DNA of 64,000 nt from the NCBI GenBank assembly GCA_039679645.1, contig JBDKUO010000009.1:138324-202323 (forward strand), in the 5' to 3' direction. This stretch comes from Armatimonadota bacterium (GTDB taxonomy: Bacteria; Armatimonadota; UBA5829). Numbering within the stretch: the stretch's first letter is position 1; each line of letters starts with the position of its first letter. The translations under genes and the position numbers were made by a program. Positions 28,382 through 37,161 of the stretch are shown piece by piece. The notes under the pieces are model-generated. The model did not search any database and was not told the origin of the DNA. It saw only the letters and a program-made list of their open reading frames with translations.

Positions 28382-29461
28382 GTGCAGAGTTATGGTGCGG
28401 TTCAGTGGACTGTCGAGTATATCTACGATCCGATGGGCAACCTGGTGAAGAGGACCCAAGGCACGAGCACAATCGCTTACACAGTGGACATCGCCGCCGG
28501 TTTGCCTGTTGTGCTTATAGAAGATGACGGCACGACCGTTACCAAGTACACCTACGGTGATGACCTGCTAAAGGTAAGCCGAAGTGGCGAGTATTACTAT
28601 TTCTATGATGGCCTGGGCAGTACCCGGACAATAACAGACTCCACCGGTACGCCGGTCGCTCAGTATGTGTATGATCCTTACGGTAAGCTATCTACTGAAT
28701 CTGTAGACGGTGCTACCTGGAACAGTTTCCTCTTCACCGGCCAGATGCTCGACCGCACCACCGGCCTCTATTACCTCAGAGCAAGGTGGTACGATCCGCA
28801 GACGGGGAGGTTTGTGAGTAGGGATACGTTTGAGGGCACCAAACTAAAGCCCTTGAGCTTGCACAGATACTCGTACTGCGCAAGTAGCCCCGTGGATCTG
28901 ATCGATCCCACAGGGCGTGATTCCCTCGGCGAGGTAATTACGTCTACGGGAATGATGACATTCTTGTATGCAAACGCTTTCACCATAATCAACGTATCAG
29001 GCTTTGTTGGCGAGATGGTACTGGGCGATGCTCTTCCACCTGGAATGAGCCTAGTTCCTGGAGTGGCTCTCGGGCAAGGAGTGAGGGTCATTGGAAAAGA
29101 AGTAACGGAAGAGGTAAGTGAGGGGCTACTGCGATCGCTTATTAAAATACCTAAGTATTCATCTGGCTGGTGGAAAGTTTTTGAGGATTGGTTTCCGAAA
29201 GTCCCGAAGACAGTTGGGGAGCAAGTAGTTGAATTACATCATGTAATACCCCAAGAATGGCGGAAAGTTATGGGCTCAAATGTTGTTGATGTGCTAGGTA
29301 ATCTCAGGCCTATACTCAGGGAGAACCATTATATAATCTCAAAGGAATGGAATGCGTGGAAAAGGAGTTTAGGCGATGTAGTGCCTTCACCGCGCGATAT
29401 AATACTCAAGATGCAGGAAATCGATGCAAAATATGGACATCTCTTCTTGCCGATTGAGTAA
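28382..29461 (+). CDS. Headless RHS tip with HNH-like nuclease toxin domain, cassette 1
   Basis: 359 residues from GTG 28382; RHS-like codons begin earlier (YENRLIK at about 28361) without a proper start, so this is a 3' fragment of an rhs gene. The core has YIYDPMGNLVKR, TKYTYGDDLLKVSRSGEYY, YDGLGSTRTITDS, and the closing LYYLRARWYDPQTGRFVSRD. After the DPTG junction (about 175) a variable tip follows, ending in VELHHVIPQEWRKVMGSN and RENHYIISKEWNAWK, an HNH/WHH-like His motif expected of a nuclease toxin. The gene 21 nt downstream is the probable immunity gene. Confidence 0.8.
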   Translation: MQSYGAVQWTVEYIYDPMGNLVKRTQGTSTIAYTVDIAAGLPVVLIEDDGTTVTKYTYGDDLLKVSRSGEYYYFYDGLGSTRTITDSTGTPVAQYVYDPYGKLSTESVDGATWNSFLFTGQMLDRTTGLYYLRARWYDPQTGRFVSRDTFEGTKLKPLSLHRYSYCASSPVDLIDPTGRDSLGEVITSTGMMTFLYANAFTIINVSGFVGEMVLGDALPPGMSLVPGVALGQGVRVIGKEVTEEVSEGLLRSLIKIPKYSSGWWKVFEDWFPKVPKTVGEQVVELHHVIPQEWRKVMGSNVVDVLGNLRPILRENHYIISKEWNAWKRSLGDVVPSPRDIILKMQEIDAKYGHLFLPIE

Positions 29462-29482
29462 TTAGAGAGGGAGCTAAAAATA

Positions 29483-29866
29483 ATGAATATAGAAGAAAAA
29501 AGAAAACGGCTTTATGAGGAGTTGCTGCTTTTACTTCGCTCGACAGGCACTACGGTTTCAAGGCGTATCAGCGGTGATTCTATAATACCACCTGGTAATG
29601 TAGCTAAATATTATGAGTACATGCAACAAAAGTTAACTTCGAAAGAGGATTTGTTGGCACTGCAGAGGGTCGTTGTAAGTGAATGTATGGGACTGTTTCA
29701 CAGTTTCTTTTGCATCTTGGATGGAGTGAATCTGAACTTTGATGCATTCCCAATTGCCTTAATTGATTCAGATACTAATGAAGATTTGAATCCTGAAAGG
29801 GAAACAACATACCATGACAGTTTCTTGGATTATCTGTACGAGAATATGTCTCCAGATGAGCTGTGA
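29483..29866 (+). CDS. Probable immunity protein for RHS toxin 1
   Basis: 127 residues, acidic and AT-rich compared with the surrounding genome, with no TM helix. Features: a helical N-terminus (EEKRKRLYEELLLLLRSTG) and an acidic C-terminal half (ALIDSDTNEDLNPERETTY). I do not recognise the family. The position right after a toxin tip, small size and base composition are all usual for polymorphic-toxin immunity genes. Confidence 0.6.
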   Translation: MNIEEKRKRLYEELLLLLRSTGTTVSRRISGDSIIPPGNVAKYYEYMQQKLTSKEDLLALQRVVVSECMGLFHSFFCILDGVNLNFDAFPIALIDSDTNEDLNPERETTYHDSFLDYLYENMSPDEL

Positions 29867-29905
29867 AACGAGCGGTTGCTTATCCAAATGAAATAAAGAA
29901 TGCGT

Positions 29906-29924
29906 ACATTGACAACTGAATAAC
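29906..29924 (+). repeat. 19-bp junction repeat, copy 1
   Basis: ACATTGACAACTGAATAAC is identical to 31514-31532. In both places it immediately precedes the point where truncated RHS core homology begins, and it contains the in-frame TAA that isolates the cassette. Confidence 0.85.
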
Positions 29925-30022
29925 GTGATTTTACCTACGACCCTCTCGGCAACCTCGTAAAACGGTCTGATGGAACCACGGTAACTGAGTATACGGTAGA
30001 TATCGCCGCTGGTCTGCCTGTT

Positions 30023-31039
30023 GTGCTGATAGAAGACGACGGCACAAATACGTTGAAGTACGCCTACGGCGATGATCTGCTAAAGGTAAGCCGCAGTGGC
30101 GAGTATTACTACTTCTACGATGGCCTGGGTAGTACCCGGACGATCACTGATGCTTCCGGCGTAGCTGCCACTCAGTATGTGTATGACGCATACGGTGAGC
30201 TAATTGCAGACGGAGCGACGTGGAACAACTACCTCTTCACCGGCCAAATGCTCGACCGCACCACCGGCCTCTATTACCTCAGAGCAAGGTGGTATGACCC
30301 GCAGAGTGGGAGGTTTGTGAGCAGGGATACGTTCATTGGAGATGATAGTGATCCAGCCAGCCTGCATCGTTTCGTCTACTGTGGTGACGATCCGATAGAC
30401 CGAGTAGACCCGACTGGGCACGATTTCAGCATAGGGGGCATGGCCGCAGCTTCGTTTATTGGCGCAACACTTGGAGGTATTTCGAGCGCGGTAGCCAATT
30501 ACGCACTAGGAAAAGCAATAACATTCTCGTCGGTTATTCAGGGAGCGGCAGTCGGGGCTGTTCTTGGGCCATTAGCATATGCCTGGGCGCCGGCAGCCGT
30601 AGGCTTGGGGATTGCAGGAGTTGGGTCATCAGCGTACTTAAATTATGAGGTTTGGGCACGTGGCGGTACAATAAAGCAGAAGATAGCCGCATTCTCATTG
30701 ATGCTGGCTTCTGTAGTGGGTACCAGAGCGGCGATAAAATACTCGAATGCTCTAGCAGCTTCTGGAAAAGAGCCGTGGATGTTGGCGGGCAAAGGAAGCA
30801 CTGGGCGTTGCACCCCTGAGAACCTGTCCGAGCAGTTGGCTATGGAGGAGGTATTATCGAACCCAGCAGGGGGAGAAAGCTTAGAAGGAAAAGTTCCTAT
30901 GACGGATGATACATGGCCTCAAGAGGATGGCTGGATAAAAATGCAATATGTACATAGAGGACCTGACAGCAAAAGCACTACTATACACTATGTGCATCAA
31001 AAAGGCACTAATATATACGATGATTTCAAGTTCAAGTGA
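30023..31039 (+). CDS. Headless RHS tip, cassette 2
   Basis: 338 residues from GTG 30023, although RHS codons are open from about 29924 (TYDPLGNLVKRSDGT). The core repeats that of cassette 1 almost word for word up to GRFVSRDTF. The tip has a glycine/alanine-rich membrane-like region (SFIGATLGGISSAVANYALG and later), then a C-terminal domain GKGSTGRCTPENLSEQLAM, SNPAGG, EDGWIKMQYVHRG, TTIHYVHQKGTNIYDDFKFK. I recall this GR-NL-EQLAM...DGW.KM...IHY...DDFKFK ending from many polymorphic toxins, probably RNases. It is followed 25 nt later by a likely immunity gene. Confidence 0.8.
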   Translation: MLIEDDGTNTLKYAYGDDLLKVSRSGEYYYFYDGLGSTRTITDASGVAATQYVYDAYGELIADGATWNNYLFTGQMLDRTTGLYYLRARWYDPQSGRFVSRDTFIGDDSDPASLHRFVYCGDDPIDRVDPTGHDFSIGGMAAASFIGATLGGISSAVANYALGKAITFSSVIQGAAVGAVLGPLAYAWAPAAVGLGIAGVGSSAYLNYEVWARGGTIKQKIAAFSLMLASVVGTRAAIKYSNALAASGKEPWMLAGKGSTGRCTPENLSEQLAMEEVLSNPAGGESLEGKVPMTDDTWPQEDGWIKMQYVHRGPDSKSTTIHYVHQKGTNIYDDFKFK

Positions 31040-31064
31040 TAATTTGGCAGAGGTATATATATAG

Positions 31065-31478
31065 ATGAAAGTCAAATGCGTTGCAAATACGGGTAGAGCA
31101 TTGTCACAAACATCCTTTGATGCTGGCGATCTTATAACTTCTGAGTTCCCTGTTGATATAGGATATATATATACTGTTTATGGGATGTCTATATGGCGCG
31201 GTAGAGTAGATTACTTAGTTGATATCGCTGGAAATCCGCAACAAAGAATGTCTCATGCTGGTTGGTATAATGCCGAGTTATTTGAAGTAGTTGATGATCG
31301 TCTACCGCCAAACTGGCATTTCAATTTTAGGGGTTTTGGAGTAAGTTTTCTCCATGCCATCTGGGGTTATCCAGAATTGATGGATGAGAATCATTGCGTT
31401 GGTCTTATTGAACTAAATATGGAAGATATGTTAATTTTCCTCAAGAGGAAGAAAGAGATCGACGAATTCTCACAATGA
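31065..31478 (+). CDS. Probable immunity protein for RHS toxin 2
   Basis: 137 residues, AT-rich. The start MKVKCVANTGRAL, then YIYTVYGMSIWRGRVDYLVD, AELFEVVDDRLPPNWHFNF and WGYPELMDENHCVGLIEL, looks like a common immunity family found next to polymorphic toxins. That is a memory-based match. The order toxin tip then small AT-rich gene supports the call. Confidence 0.65.
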   Translation: MKVKCVANTGRALSQTSFDAGDLITSEFPVDIGYIYTVYGMSIWRGRVDYLVDIAGNPQQRMSHAGWYNAELFEVVDDRLPPNWHFNFRGFGVSFLHAIWGYPELMDENHCVGLIELNMEDMLIFLKRKKEIDEFSQ

Positions 31479-31513
31479 GATGTAGGCGGAATTTTTCAGC
31501 GGGATTTTCCTGA

Positions 31514-31532
31514 ACATTGACAACTGAATAAC
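31514..31532 (+). repeat. 19-bp junction repeat, copy 2
   Basis: Identical to 29906-29924 and placed just before the truncated RHS core of cassette 3. Confidence 0.85.
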
Positions 31533-31558
31533 TGTATACCTATGACCCTCTCGGCAAC

Positions 31559-32599
31559 ATGGTAAAGCGGGACGATGGAACCACGGTTACTGAGTACACG
31601 GTGGATATCTCCGCCGGACTGCCTGTAGTGCTTGTAGAAGATGATGGCACGACCGTTACCAAGTATACGTATGGTGATGACCTGCTGAAGGTAAGTAGGG
31701 GTGGCGAGTATTACTACTTCTACGACGGCCTGGGCAGTACCCGGACAATAGCAGATTCCACCGGTACGCCGGTTGCCCAGTATGTCTATGATCCTTATGG
31801 TAAGCTAATCGCAGACGGAGCGACGTGGAACAACTTCCTCTTCACCGGCCAGATGCTCGACCGCACCACCAAGCTCTATTATCTTAGAGCGAGGTGGTAC
31901 GATCCTCAGACTGGGAGGTTTGTAAGTAGGGACTCTACTATGTTTCGGGCCGGCTATTCATACTGCTCATCTGAACCTATAAACCGTGTAGATCCAAACG
32001 GCAAGGATTTCTCGATAGGTGGTTGTCTCACCACAATGAGCATTGGGGCTGCCTTAGGGGGAATTACCAGTGCAGTTGCTGATGTTGCAATGGGCCGTGC
32101 AATTACTGTATCATCCGTATTGACGGGAGCTGGCATTGGAGCTGTGATAGCTCCATTGGCTATAGCGTCACCGCTCATCGGCGCTGGTCTGGCAGTCACA
32201 GGCGTAGCTTCTAGTGGAGTGCTTGCCTACCAAGTTTTAGTTGCTTCGGTTGCAGTCAATTTAGTACAAGCCTATCAGTCTTTTGCTGTCCCGCTGCCGA
32301 AGCCGCCGGACTCCCCATCTAGTCCTCACAGCATTTCCAGCCATGCCTCAAGCTCAAAACCACCCAAACTCCATCCCCCAACACCTGACACCCATCACCC
32401 ATTCACTGCCCGTGAACAACATTTAACTGAAATACCATGGTCTGTTAACCACATTTTGGCCTGGAAGCCGTCTTATAATTATGAGGAAACAATTTCTGCA
32501 CCATATGCTTCGCGGACGAATGTCCCGAAGTCCTATGCAGCCGCTTCGGAGCATACGCTCTCGAAGCATCACAACAAAGGGAAGGAATTACTGATGTAA
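31559..32599 (+). CDS. Headless RHS tip, cassette 3, probably decayed toxin
   Basis: 346 residues from ATG 31559 (MVKRDDGTTVTEYTVDIS); the core is again nearly identical. The tip opens like that of cassette 2 (DFSIGGCLTTMSIGAALGGITS, in pieces), then a Pro/Ser/His-rich segment (PPDSPSSPHSISSHASSS, PPTPDTHHPFTA). The nucleotides of that segment resemble a dispersed intergenic repeat. The ending (SEHTLSKHHNKGKELLM) shows no toxin motif I know, and no immunity gene follows. It is probably a degraded or recombined tip. Confidence 0.7.
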   Translation: MVKRDDGTTVTEYTVDISAGLPVVLVEDDGTTVTKYTYGDDLLKVSRGGEYYYFYDGLGSTRTIADSTGTPVAQYVYDPYGKLIADGATWNNFLFTGQMLDRTTKLYYLRARWYDPQTGRFVSRDSTMFRAGYSYCSSEPINRVDPNGKDFSIGGCLTTMSIGAALGGITSAVADVAMGRAITVSSVLTGAGIGAVIAPLAIASPLIGAGLAVTGVASSGVLAYQVLVASVAVNLVQAYQSFAVPLPKPPDSPSSPHSISSHASSSKPPKLHPPTPDTHHPFTAREQHLTEIPWSVNHILAWKPSYNYEETISAPYASRTNVPKSYAAASEHTLSKHHNKGKELLM

Positions 32600-32608
32600 A
32601 AAAACAGC

Positions 32609-32661
32609 CAAAACGAACTCCTCACGCTCAAATATTCAAATTTCACGCTCAGTTCGTTTTG
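32609..32661. repeat. 11-bp inverted repeat between convergent genes
   Basis: CAAAACGAACT (32609-32619) pairs with AGTTCGTTTTG (32651-32661); the spacer carries CACGCTCA twice. It sits between the last RHS cassette and the convergent deacetylase gene and could end both transcripts. Confidence 0.55.
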
Positions 32662-32681
32662 CTCAAAACCCGAAATCAAGC

Positions 32682-34136
32682 CTACTTGGTCTCTTCCCCA
32701 AACTCTACTGAGTGCCAACCGGTCTGGTCCACTGTCATTTTCATAGTGGTGGTCTTGACCTGGATAAACATATCTTCTTCAAGACGCAGTTTGCTCAGAG
32801 GCAGCGCGACTTCCAATATGTTGTCTTTGTATGCCCAGCGAGTATTGCTTGGTGTGCATCTGTAGGGAGGCTTAATCGACACTGTATACCAGTCATCCGA
32901 GTCCTTATCACTGATCCCGCGGACGTTGATCGTATAAGTCACCTGCTTAGAGAGCTTCTTCGCGCAGTCGACACGCATATATAAATAGTCATTATCCGAG
33001 CACAAATATATAGCGCGCACATCCCCGCCCTTGCTCAGACCCGCCATTACATAGTCGCCCACCGGGTCCACAACCGCCGGAGGTATTCCGCGCCAGTCAT
33101 CCGGATTGCCGTCAACAGCCATCTGCCATGGCTCGACCCTATTCACTTTACGATCCGGCATGTCGCCGAATATCTCATTGCCACGGGCAAAACTCATCAT
33201 GAAGCTTTTTTCAACTGCCGTCTGGGTCTTGTATTCGCCGATAGCCTTACGCTTGAGCTTAGCGATATTCGGTCCCAATGGCAGTGATTTCCATTGGGTA
33301 TCACCCGATGCCAGAGCGTATGGCGGAGCCAGCGGATCGTTGGGGTGATAGCCCTTAGGCACAGGCCAGTCACCTCGATGGACCAGATAAGTGTGGATCC
33401 TGATCTTCTTCGCAAATCCATGATGCTCTGAGATGAGCTGCTCGATGGCCGCAGCGACAAAGCAGTAGGTCGCGTAATGGTCGGGGTGATTGTCCAGAGG
33501 ATGAGGCAGATAGACGTCGGTCGGTCTGTCGCGCTCCAAAACGTGTATTATATCGCCCATCAGCGCCTCCCCGCAGTACGGAGCGTGCCGGGTCAGCGAA
33601 TCGGTATAAGGGGAATGGTCGGAGTTAGTAGCATGAGAGAGATAAAGAGTGTCCCTGTCCCAATACTTGTTCCACATCTGGGCGATGCCCCTATCCGGGT
33701 AGCCGAGGAATGTAACCTGTCTTGGCGACAGGCCGAGGATCGACAGAGCGCTGAGAGTCTCTTTTTGCCGCCTGTATGCAAACATAATGCATCTTTGTGG
33801 TGTAACCTTAAGAGTCCTATATGCTCTGCCGACGGCGAACCTGAACCCATCGCCGTTGGTGATAAGCGTCACATGGACACTCGCTCCGTTCTCAACCGCC
33901 CTTGCAATCATGCCTGCGCAGCCGAGGGTCTCATCGTCGGAATGGGGAGCGAACACCATCACTCGATCACCCTTTTGGGGCGCATTCATAATCCGGACAG
34001 AGGCGTACTGCTGCCACTCGTTCGCAATATGGATCCTATAAAGTATCGCCAGCGCGGCAACAAGTATGATAGCCGTCGCAATCGCTAAGATCGACAGCGC
34101 CAGCTTGAATGCCCTTCGGAGTGTAATATTTGTCAT
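32682..34136 (-). CDS. PIG-L/LmbE deacetylase with C-terminal CBM9-like domain
   Basis: 484 residues. An N-terminal TM anchor (LALSILAIATAIILVAALAIL) precedes the LmbE/PIG-L domain, with zinc motif APHSDDETLGCAGMIARA (HxDDE) and the second histidine motif LPHPLDNHPDHYATYCF. After about 320, a beta-rich domain starts AVDGNPDDWRGIPPAVVDP and includes YLYMRVDCAKKL; this looks like the CBM9-like sugar/heme-binding fold. It probably removes N-acetyl groups from a cell-surface sugar at the outer face of the inner membrane. The substrate is unknown. Confidence 0.88.
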   Translation of the reverse strand: MTNITLRRAFKLALSILAIATAIILVAALAILYRIHIANEWQQYASVRIMNAPQKGDRVMVFAPHSDDETLGCAGMIARAVENGASVHVTLITNGDGFRFAVGRAYRTLKVTPQRCIMFAYRRQKETLSALSILGLSPRQVTFLGYPDRGIAQMWNKYWDRDTLYLSHATNSDHSPYTDSLTRHAPYCGEALMGDIIHVLERDRPTDVYLPHPLDNHPDHYATYCFVAAAIEQLISEHHGFAKKIRIHTYLVHRGDWPVPKGYHPNDPLAPPYALASGDTQWKSLPLGPNIAKLKRKAIGEYKTQTAVEKSFMMSFARGNEIFGDMPDRKVNRVEPWQMAVDGNPDDWRGIPPAVVDPVGDYVMAGLSKGGDVRAIYLCSDNDYLYMRVDCAKKLSKQVTYTINVRGISDKDSDDWYTVSIKPPYRCTPSNTRWAYKDNILEVALPLSKLRLEEDMFIQVKTTTMKMTVDQTGWHSVEFGEETK

Positions 34137-34178
34137 ATGGGTCGGCCGATATCTGCTCTGCTATCTATTATCCGTTAC

Positions 34179-35153
34179 CTATTTCCTGTTTTCCTGCCGG
34201 GACTCTATATACTTCTCGGCGGCAGTGGCCGCTATTGCGCCGTCCGCGCAGGCCGTGACGATCTGCCGCAGCATCTTTCTGCGGACATCGCCCGCCGCGA
34301 ATACACCGGGTATATTTGTCTGCATATTCTCGTCGGTGATTATGTAGCCGTTCTCATCCAACTTGATCTGACCGTCGAGCATTTTGGTATTCGGATCAAG
34401 GCCAATGAGGATGAATACTCCGTCGACCGGCACCTTCACAGTCTGCCTCGTAATGACATTCTCCAGTACCAGGTGATCGACCGCATCAACTCCGCCGATA
34501 CCCTTTACTACGCTGTTCCAGTGAACGTTTATTACCGGATGCGAAAGAGCCCTCTCCTGAATGATACGCTGGGCACGGAACTTGTCCCGCCTGTGAATGA
34601 TCGAGACCTCGGAGGCGTATCGGGTAAGAAACACACTGTCTTCCACGGCTGTGTCGCCACCACCGATCACTGCAAGCTTCTTGCCTTTGAAAAATGCGCC
34701 GTCGCAGACCGCGCAGTATGACACTCCTCTTCCGAGAAACTCTTTCTCGCCGGGCACACCGAGCTTTCGCGGTTTGGCGCCCAGGCTCAAGATCACGGTC
34801 TTAGCCCTGATCTGCTCGCCGTCTGTTGCGTGAAGGACTTTGATGTCGCCCGAGAGGTCTATGTGGTCGATCTCGGCCATTCTGGTCTTCATGCCGAACT
34901 TCTCCGCCTGCTCGCGCATCGCGTTGGAGAGATCGTAGCCCGAAGACGTTTGGGCGAAACCAGGATAGTTTTCGATGCTCTCGCACATCATCAACTGTCC
35001 GCCCGGGTAGTTCTTCTCCACCAGGAGCGTCGATAGCCTCGCCCTGGACGCATATATGCCCGCCGTCAGGCCGGCAGGACCGCCGCCAAGAACAATTACG
35101 TCGTACGTATCTGTGTCCCCCTTTGCAATTCCAACTCTATTATACTGTGACAA
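34179..35153 (-). CDS. trxB: Thioredoxin-disulfide reductase
   Basis: 324 residues from TTG 35153, the only start candidate upstream of the FAD motif. FAD-binding VIVLGGGPAGLTAGIYASRA, the redox CxxC in SYCAVCDGAFFKG, NADPH motif VIGGGDTAVEDSVFL, and the C-terminal GVFAAGDVRRKMLRQIVTA are all in place. It passes electrons from NADPH to thioredoxin in the cytoplasm. A strong terminator separates it from the upstream outer-membrane protein gene. Confidence 0.95.
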   Translation of the reverse strand: MSQYNRVGIAKGDTDTYDVIVLGGGPAGLTAGIYASRARLSTLLVEKNYPGGQLMMCESIENYPGFAQTSSGYDLSNAMREQAEKFGMKTRMAEIDHIDLSGDIKVLHATDGEQIRAKTVILSLGAKPRKLGVPGEKEFLGRGVSYCAVCDGAFFKGKKLAVIGGGDTAVEDSVFLTRYASEVSIIHRRDKFRAQRIIQERALSHPVINVHWNSVVKGIGGVDAVDHLVLENVITRQTVKVPVDGVFILIGLDPNTKMLDGQIKLDENGYIITDENMQTNIPGVFAAGDVRRKMLRQIVTACADGAIAATAAEKYIESRQENRK

Positions 35154-35163
35154 GTGACAAATA

Positions 35164-35197
35164 AAAACCCCTCCTGGTAAGATACCCGGAGGGGTTT
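35164..35197 (-). terminator. Intrinsic terminator (also hairpin family R2)
   Basis: On the minus strand, AAACCCCTCCGGGTA-TCT-TACCAGGAGGGGTTT is followed by TTATTT. It is 26 nt past the stop of the beta-barrel gene and has a proper U-tract. The plus-strand core GGTA-AGA-TACC makes it a member of the R2 hairpin family. Confidence 0.9.
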
Positions 35198-35222
35198 CAA
35201 ATTATAATGGGCAGCGCGTCAG

Positions 35223-36380
35223 CTAAAACCTGAGCACTCTCGATATCAGATTAGGGGCATCGTCTGAGAACGCAAAGTTCAGACCGAAGATTCCGACGCC
35301 GTAGGTAAATGAGTCACCGGAGTAGCCTGCGCGCAGTGCGAGGCTGCCAGTAACACTCAGCTCTGTGCCCATTCTCAGTTTGGTGCCCTCATCATATGCC
35401 TTGTTTACATTGACGAGGTCAGCCGCAAATTTCCATCTTCTATTGGGCTGCGCGGCGATGCCTACACTCAACATTCGAGGAGTCTCGATCCCTTCCAGTT
35501 TGGCATCCCAGAAGTTATTTATGACCGCTCCATATTGCAATGAAGATTTCTGAGGTCGATAGATGAACCCCAAATCCGCTCCGAAGCCATCATCCTCTGA
35601 TTTCATGTCTTCGGTGGCATCCAGCTTGATACTGTCTGTAACACCTTCTTTCTGCGACACGTGCCAGGCGTGAACTTCACTGTGCAGCCAGCGCATTCGA
35701 GTTCCAAGCCAGAGTTTGCCGTTCTTTGTGCTAAGCCCTCTGCTCAAATTGACGGCCGGCAGCGCATATACATATCTGCCGACTAAATCAGTATCGCCTG
35801 AAATGGCATTGACAATATTTGCTGCATCGTCACCGTTGATATTATCGTCTGCCAACGCTGCATCGATAGCGGCTTTGACTGTGGGATCCGAAAAAGTCAT
35901 ACTCTTCAGGTCGGCTACTGAAGTTGGAGTTCCGGCAGTAGCCCATTCGCCAAATGACGTGCTGGGACTGATTACAGCCTGAGCCTCACCCTCGGCTGTT
36001 ACGCCAAATGTGCCAGCAAATCCGGTCACAACCCCAAAATTAAGCTTGGTGTCCTGCTTGCCGAAGTCTCTGATGAGCTTTAATGCGTCATCATCGTCTC
36101 CGCTTGACACCTCACTTGTCCGGTCGGTAAGGTCGCTGAAAGTGGCTCCGCGAGTGTGAACATCAAAACTTGGAAAGATGAATTGAAATTTAGTGCCTAT
36201 AGCGGCTGCCGCGGCGGGGTTTACGATTGACGAAGTAGACGTATCATCCGTCATTGCCAGACCCGCGCCTCCCATAGCCACTGAACGCGCATAGCTTCCG
36301 AAGTTGAGATCGCTTGCGCACACCGCGCCGGCTGTTATAACTATTGCCAGCGCACACATTATAACGAGCAAAACCTTCAT
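35223..36380 (-). CDS. Outer-membrane beta-barrel protein (TraF/PorV-like)
   Basis: 385 residues, with strong Shine-Dalgarno AAGGAGGAG 5 nt upstream. A signal peptide (VLLVIMCALAIVITAGAVCA) is followed by the family start SYARSVAMGGAGLAMTDDTS plus SSIVNPAAAAAIG, typical of PorV/TraF/FadL-like barrels. Alternating beta strands follow, and the protein ends in ISRVLRF with the terminal Phe used for barrel assembly. It supports a diderm cell envelope. The ligand is unknown. Confidence 0.85.
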   Translation of the reverse strand: MKVLLVIMCALAIVITAGAVCASDLNFGSYARSVAMGGAGLAMTDDTSTSSIVNPAAAAAIGTKFQFIFPSFDVHTRGATFSDLTDRTSEVSSGDDDDALKLIRDFGKQDTKLNFGVVTGFAGTFGVTAEGEAQAVISPSTSFGEWATAGTPTSVADLKSMTFSDPTVKAAIDAALADDNINGDDAANIVNAISGDTDLVGRYVYALPAVNLSRGLSTKNGKLWLGTRMRWLHSEVHAWHVSQKEGVTDSIKLDATEDMKSEDDGFGADLGFIYRPQKSSLQYGAVINNFWDAKLEGIETPRMLSVGIAAQPNRRWKFAADLVNVNKAYDEGTKLRMGTELSVTGSLALRAGYSGDSFTYGVGIFGLNFAFSDDAPNLISRVLRF

Positions 36381-36504
36381 TTACTCCTCCTTAAAACGAG
36401 TATACATACTGATGAGCCTTTTCCACAATCTGGTCAATTATTCCTTCAAAGTGGATCAATATGCATAATTATCGGCGCGTGGAACTAAAATTGGAGACCA
36501 CAAG

Positions 36505-37158
36505 CTATTCCACAAGCCCATGTTTTGCCGCATATAGCGCGGCTTCAGTGCGGTCATTGGCCTGGAGTTTGAAGAGGATGTTCGATACGTGATTCTTTAC
36601 GGTTTTCTCGCTAATAAACAGGGTCTCGGCAATCTGGGAGTTGCGCTTGGACTGCGCTATCAGCTTGAGGACTTCTCGTTCGCGGTCCGTAAGGTCCGCA
36701 AACATCTTGAGATCGGTCGAGCGCTCATTGTGAAGTCGGGCAAACTCTTTCATTACCCGTCCCGCTATAGCGGGATGCATAATCCCCTCGCCGCGATATG
36801 CGGCGCGAACAGCATTCATGGCATCGTCGATGGGGCTGTCCTTGAGAATATATCCGATGGCTCCTGCCTTGATAGCTTCAAAGACGTTTGTGTCGTCGTC
36901 ATATATTGTAAGGATCACAATCGCGACATTCGGCATTTCCTGCTTGATCATCTGGGTCGCTTTGATACCGTCGAGCTTGGGCATGCGAATGTCCATCAAT
37001 ATGACATCCGGCAGCATTCGGCGCGCGAGATCGACTGCAATCTCGCCGTTTTCGGCCTCACCGACAACCTCGATATCGGTCTCAAGATCAAATAGCCGGG
37101 CCATCGCCTGCCGCGCAACAGGCTCGTCCTCGGCAATTATCAGTTTGATCTCGTCCAT
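36505..37158 (-). CDS. NarL/LuxR-family response regulator
   Basis: 217 residues. The receiver has the acidic pocket IIAEDEPVARQ, phospho-acceptor Asp56 in DVILMDIRMPKLDG, and Lys in GYILKDSPIDDAM. The C-terminal LuxR helix-turn-helix is LTDREREVLKLIAQSKRN, then SQIAETLFISEKTVKNHVSN. No histidine kinase is adjacent. It follows the GHMP kinase gene by 3 nt, so they are co-transcribed. Confidence 0.95.
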   Translation of the reverse strand: MDEIKLIIAEDEPVARQAMARLFDLETDIEVVGEAENGEIAVDLARRMLPDVILMDIRMPKLDGIKATQMIKQEMPNVAIVILTIYDDDTNVFEAIKAGAIGYILKDSPIDDAMNAVRAAYRGEGIMHPAIAGRVMKEFARLHNERSTDLKMFADLTDREREVLKLIAQSKRNSQIAETLFISEKTVKNHVSNILFKLQANDRTEAALYAAKHGLVE

Positions 37159-37161
37159 CGC

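Noticed and set aside
28382-32599. Insertion sequence or phage as the carrier of the RHS array
   Set aside because: No transposase, integrase or target-site duplication is visible; only the 19-bp junction repeat and a 12-bp inverted repeat.
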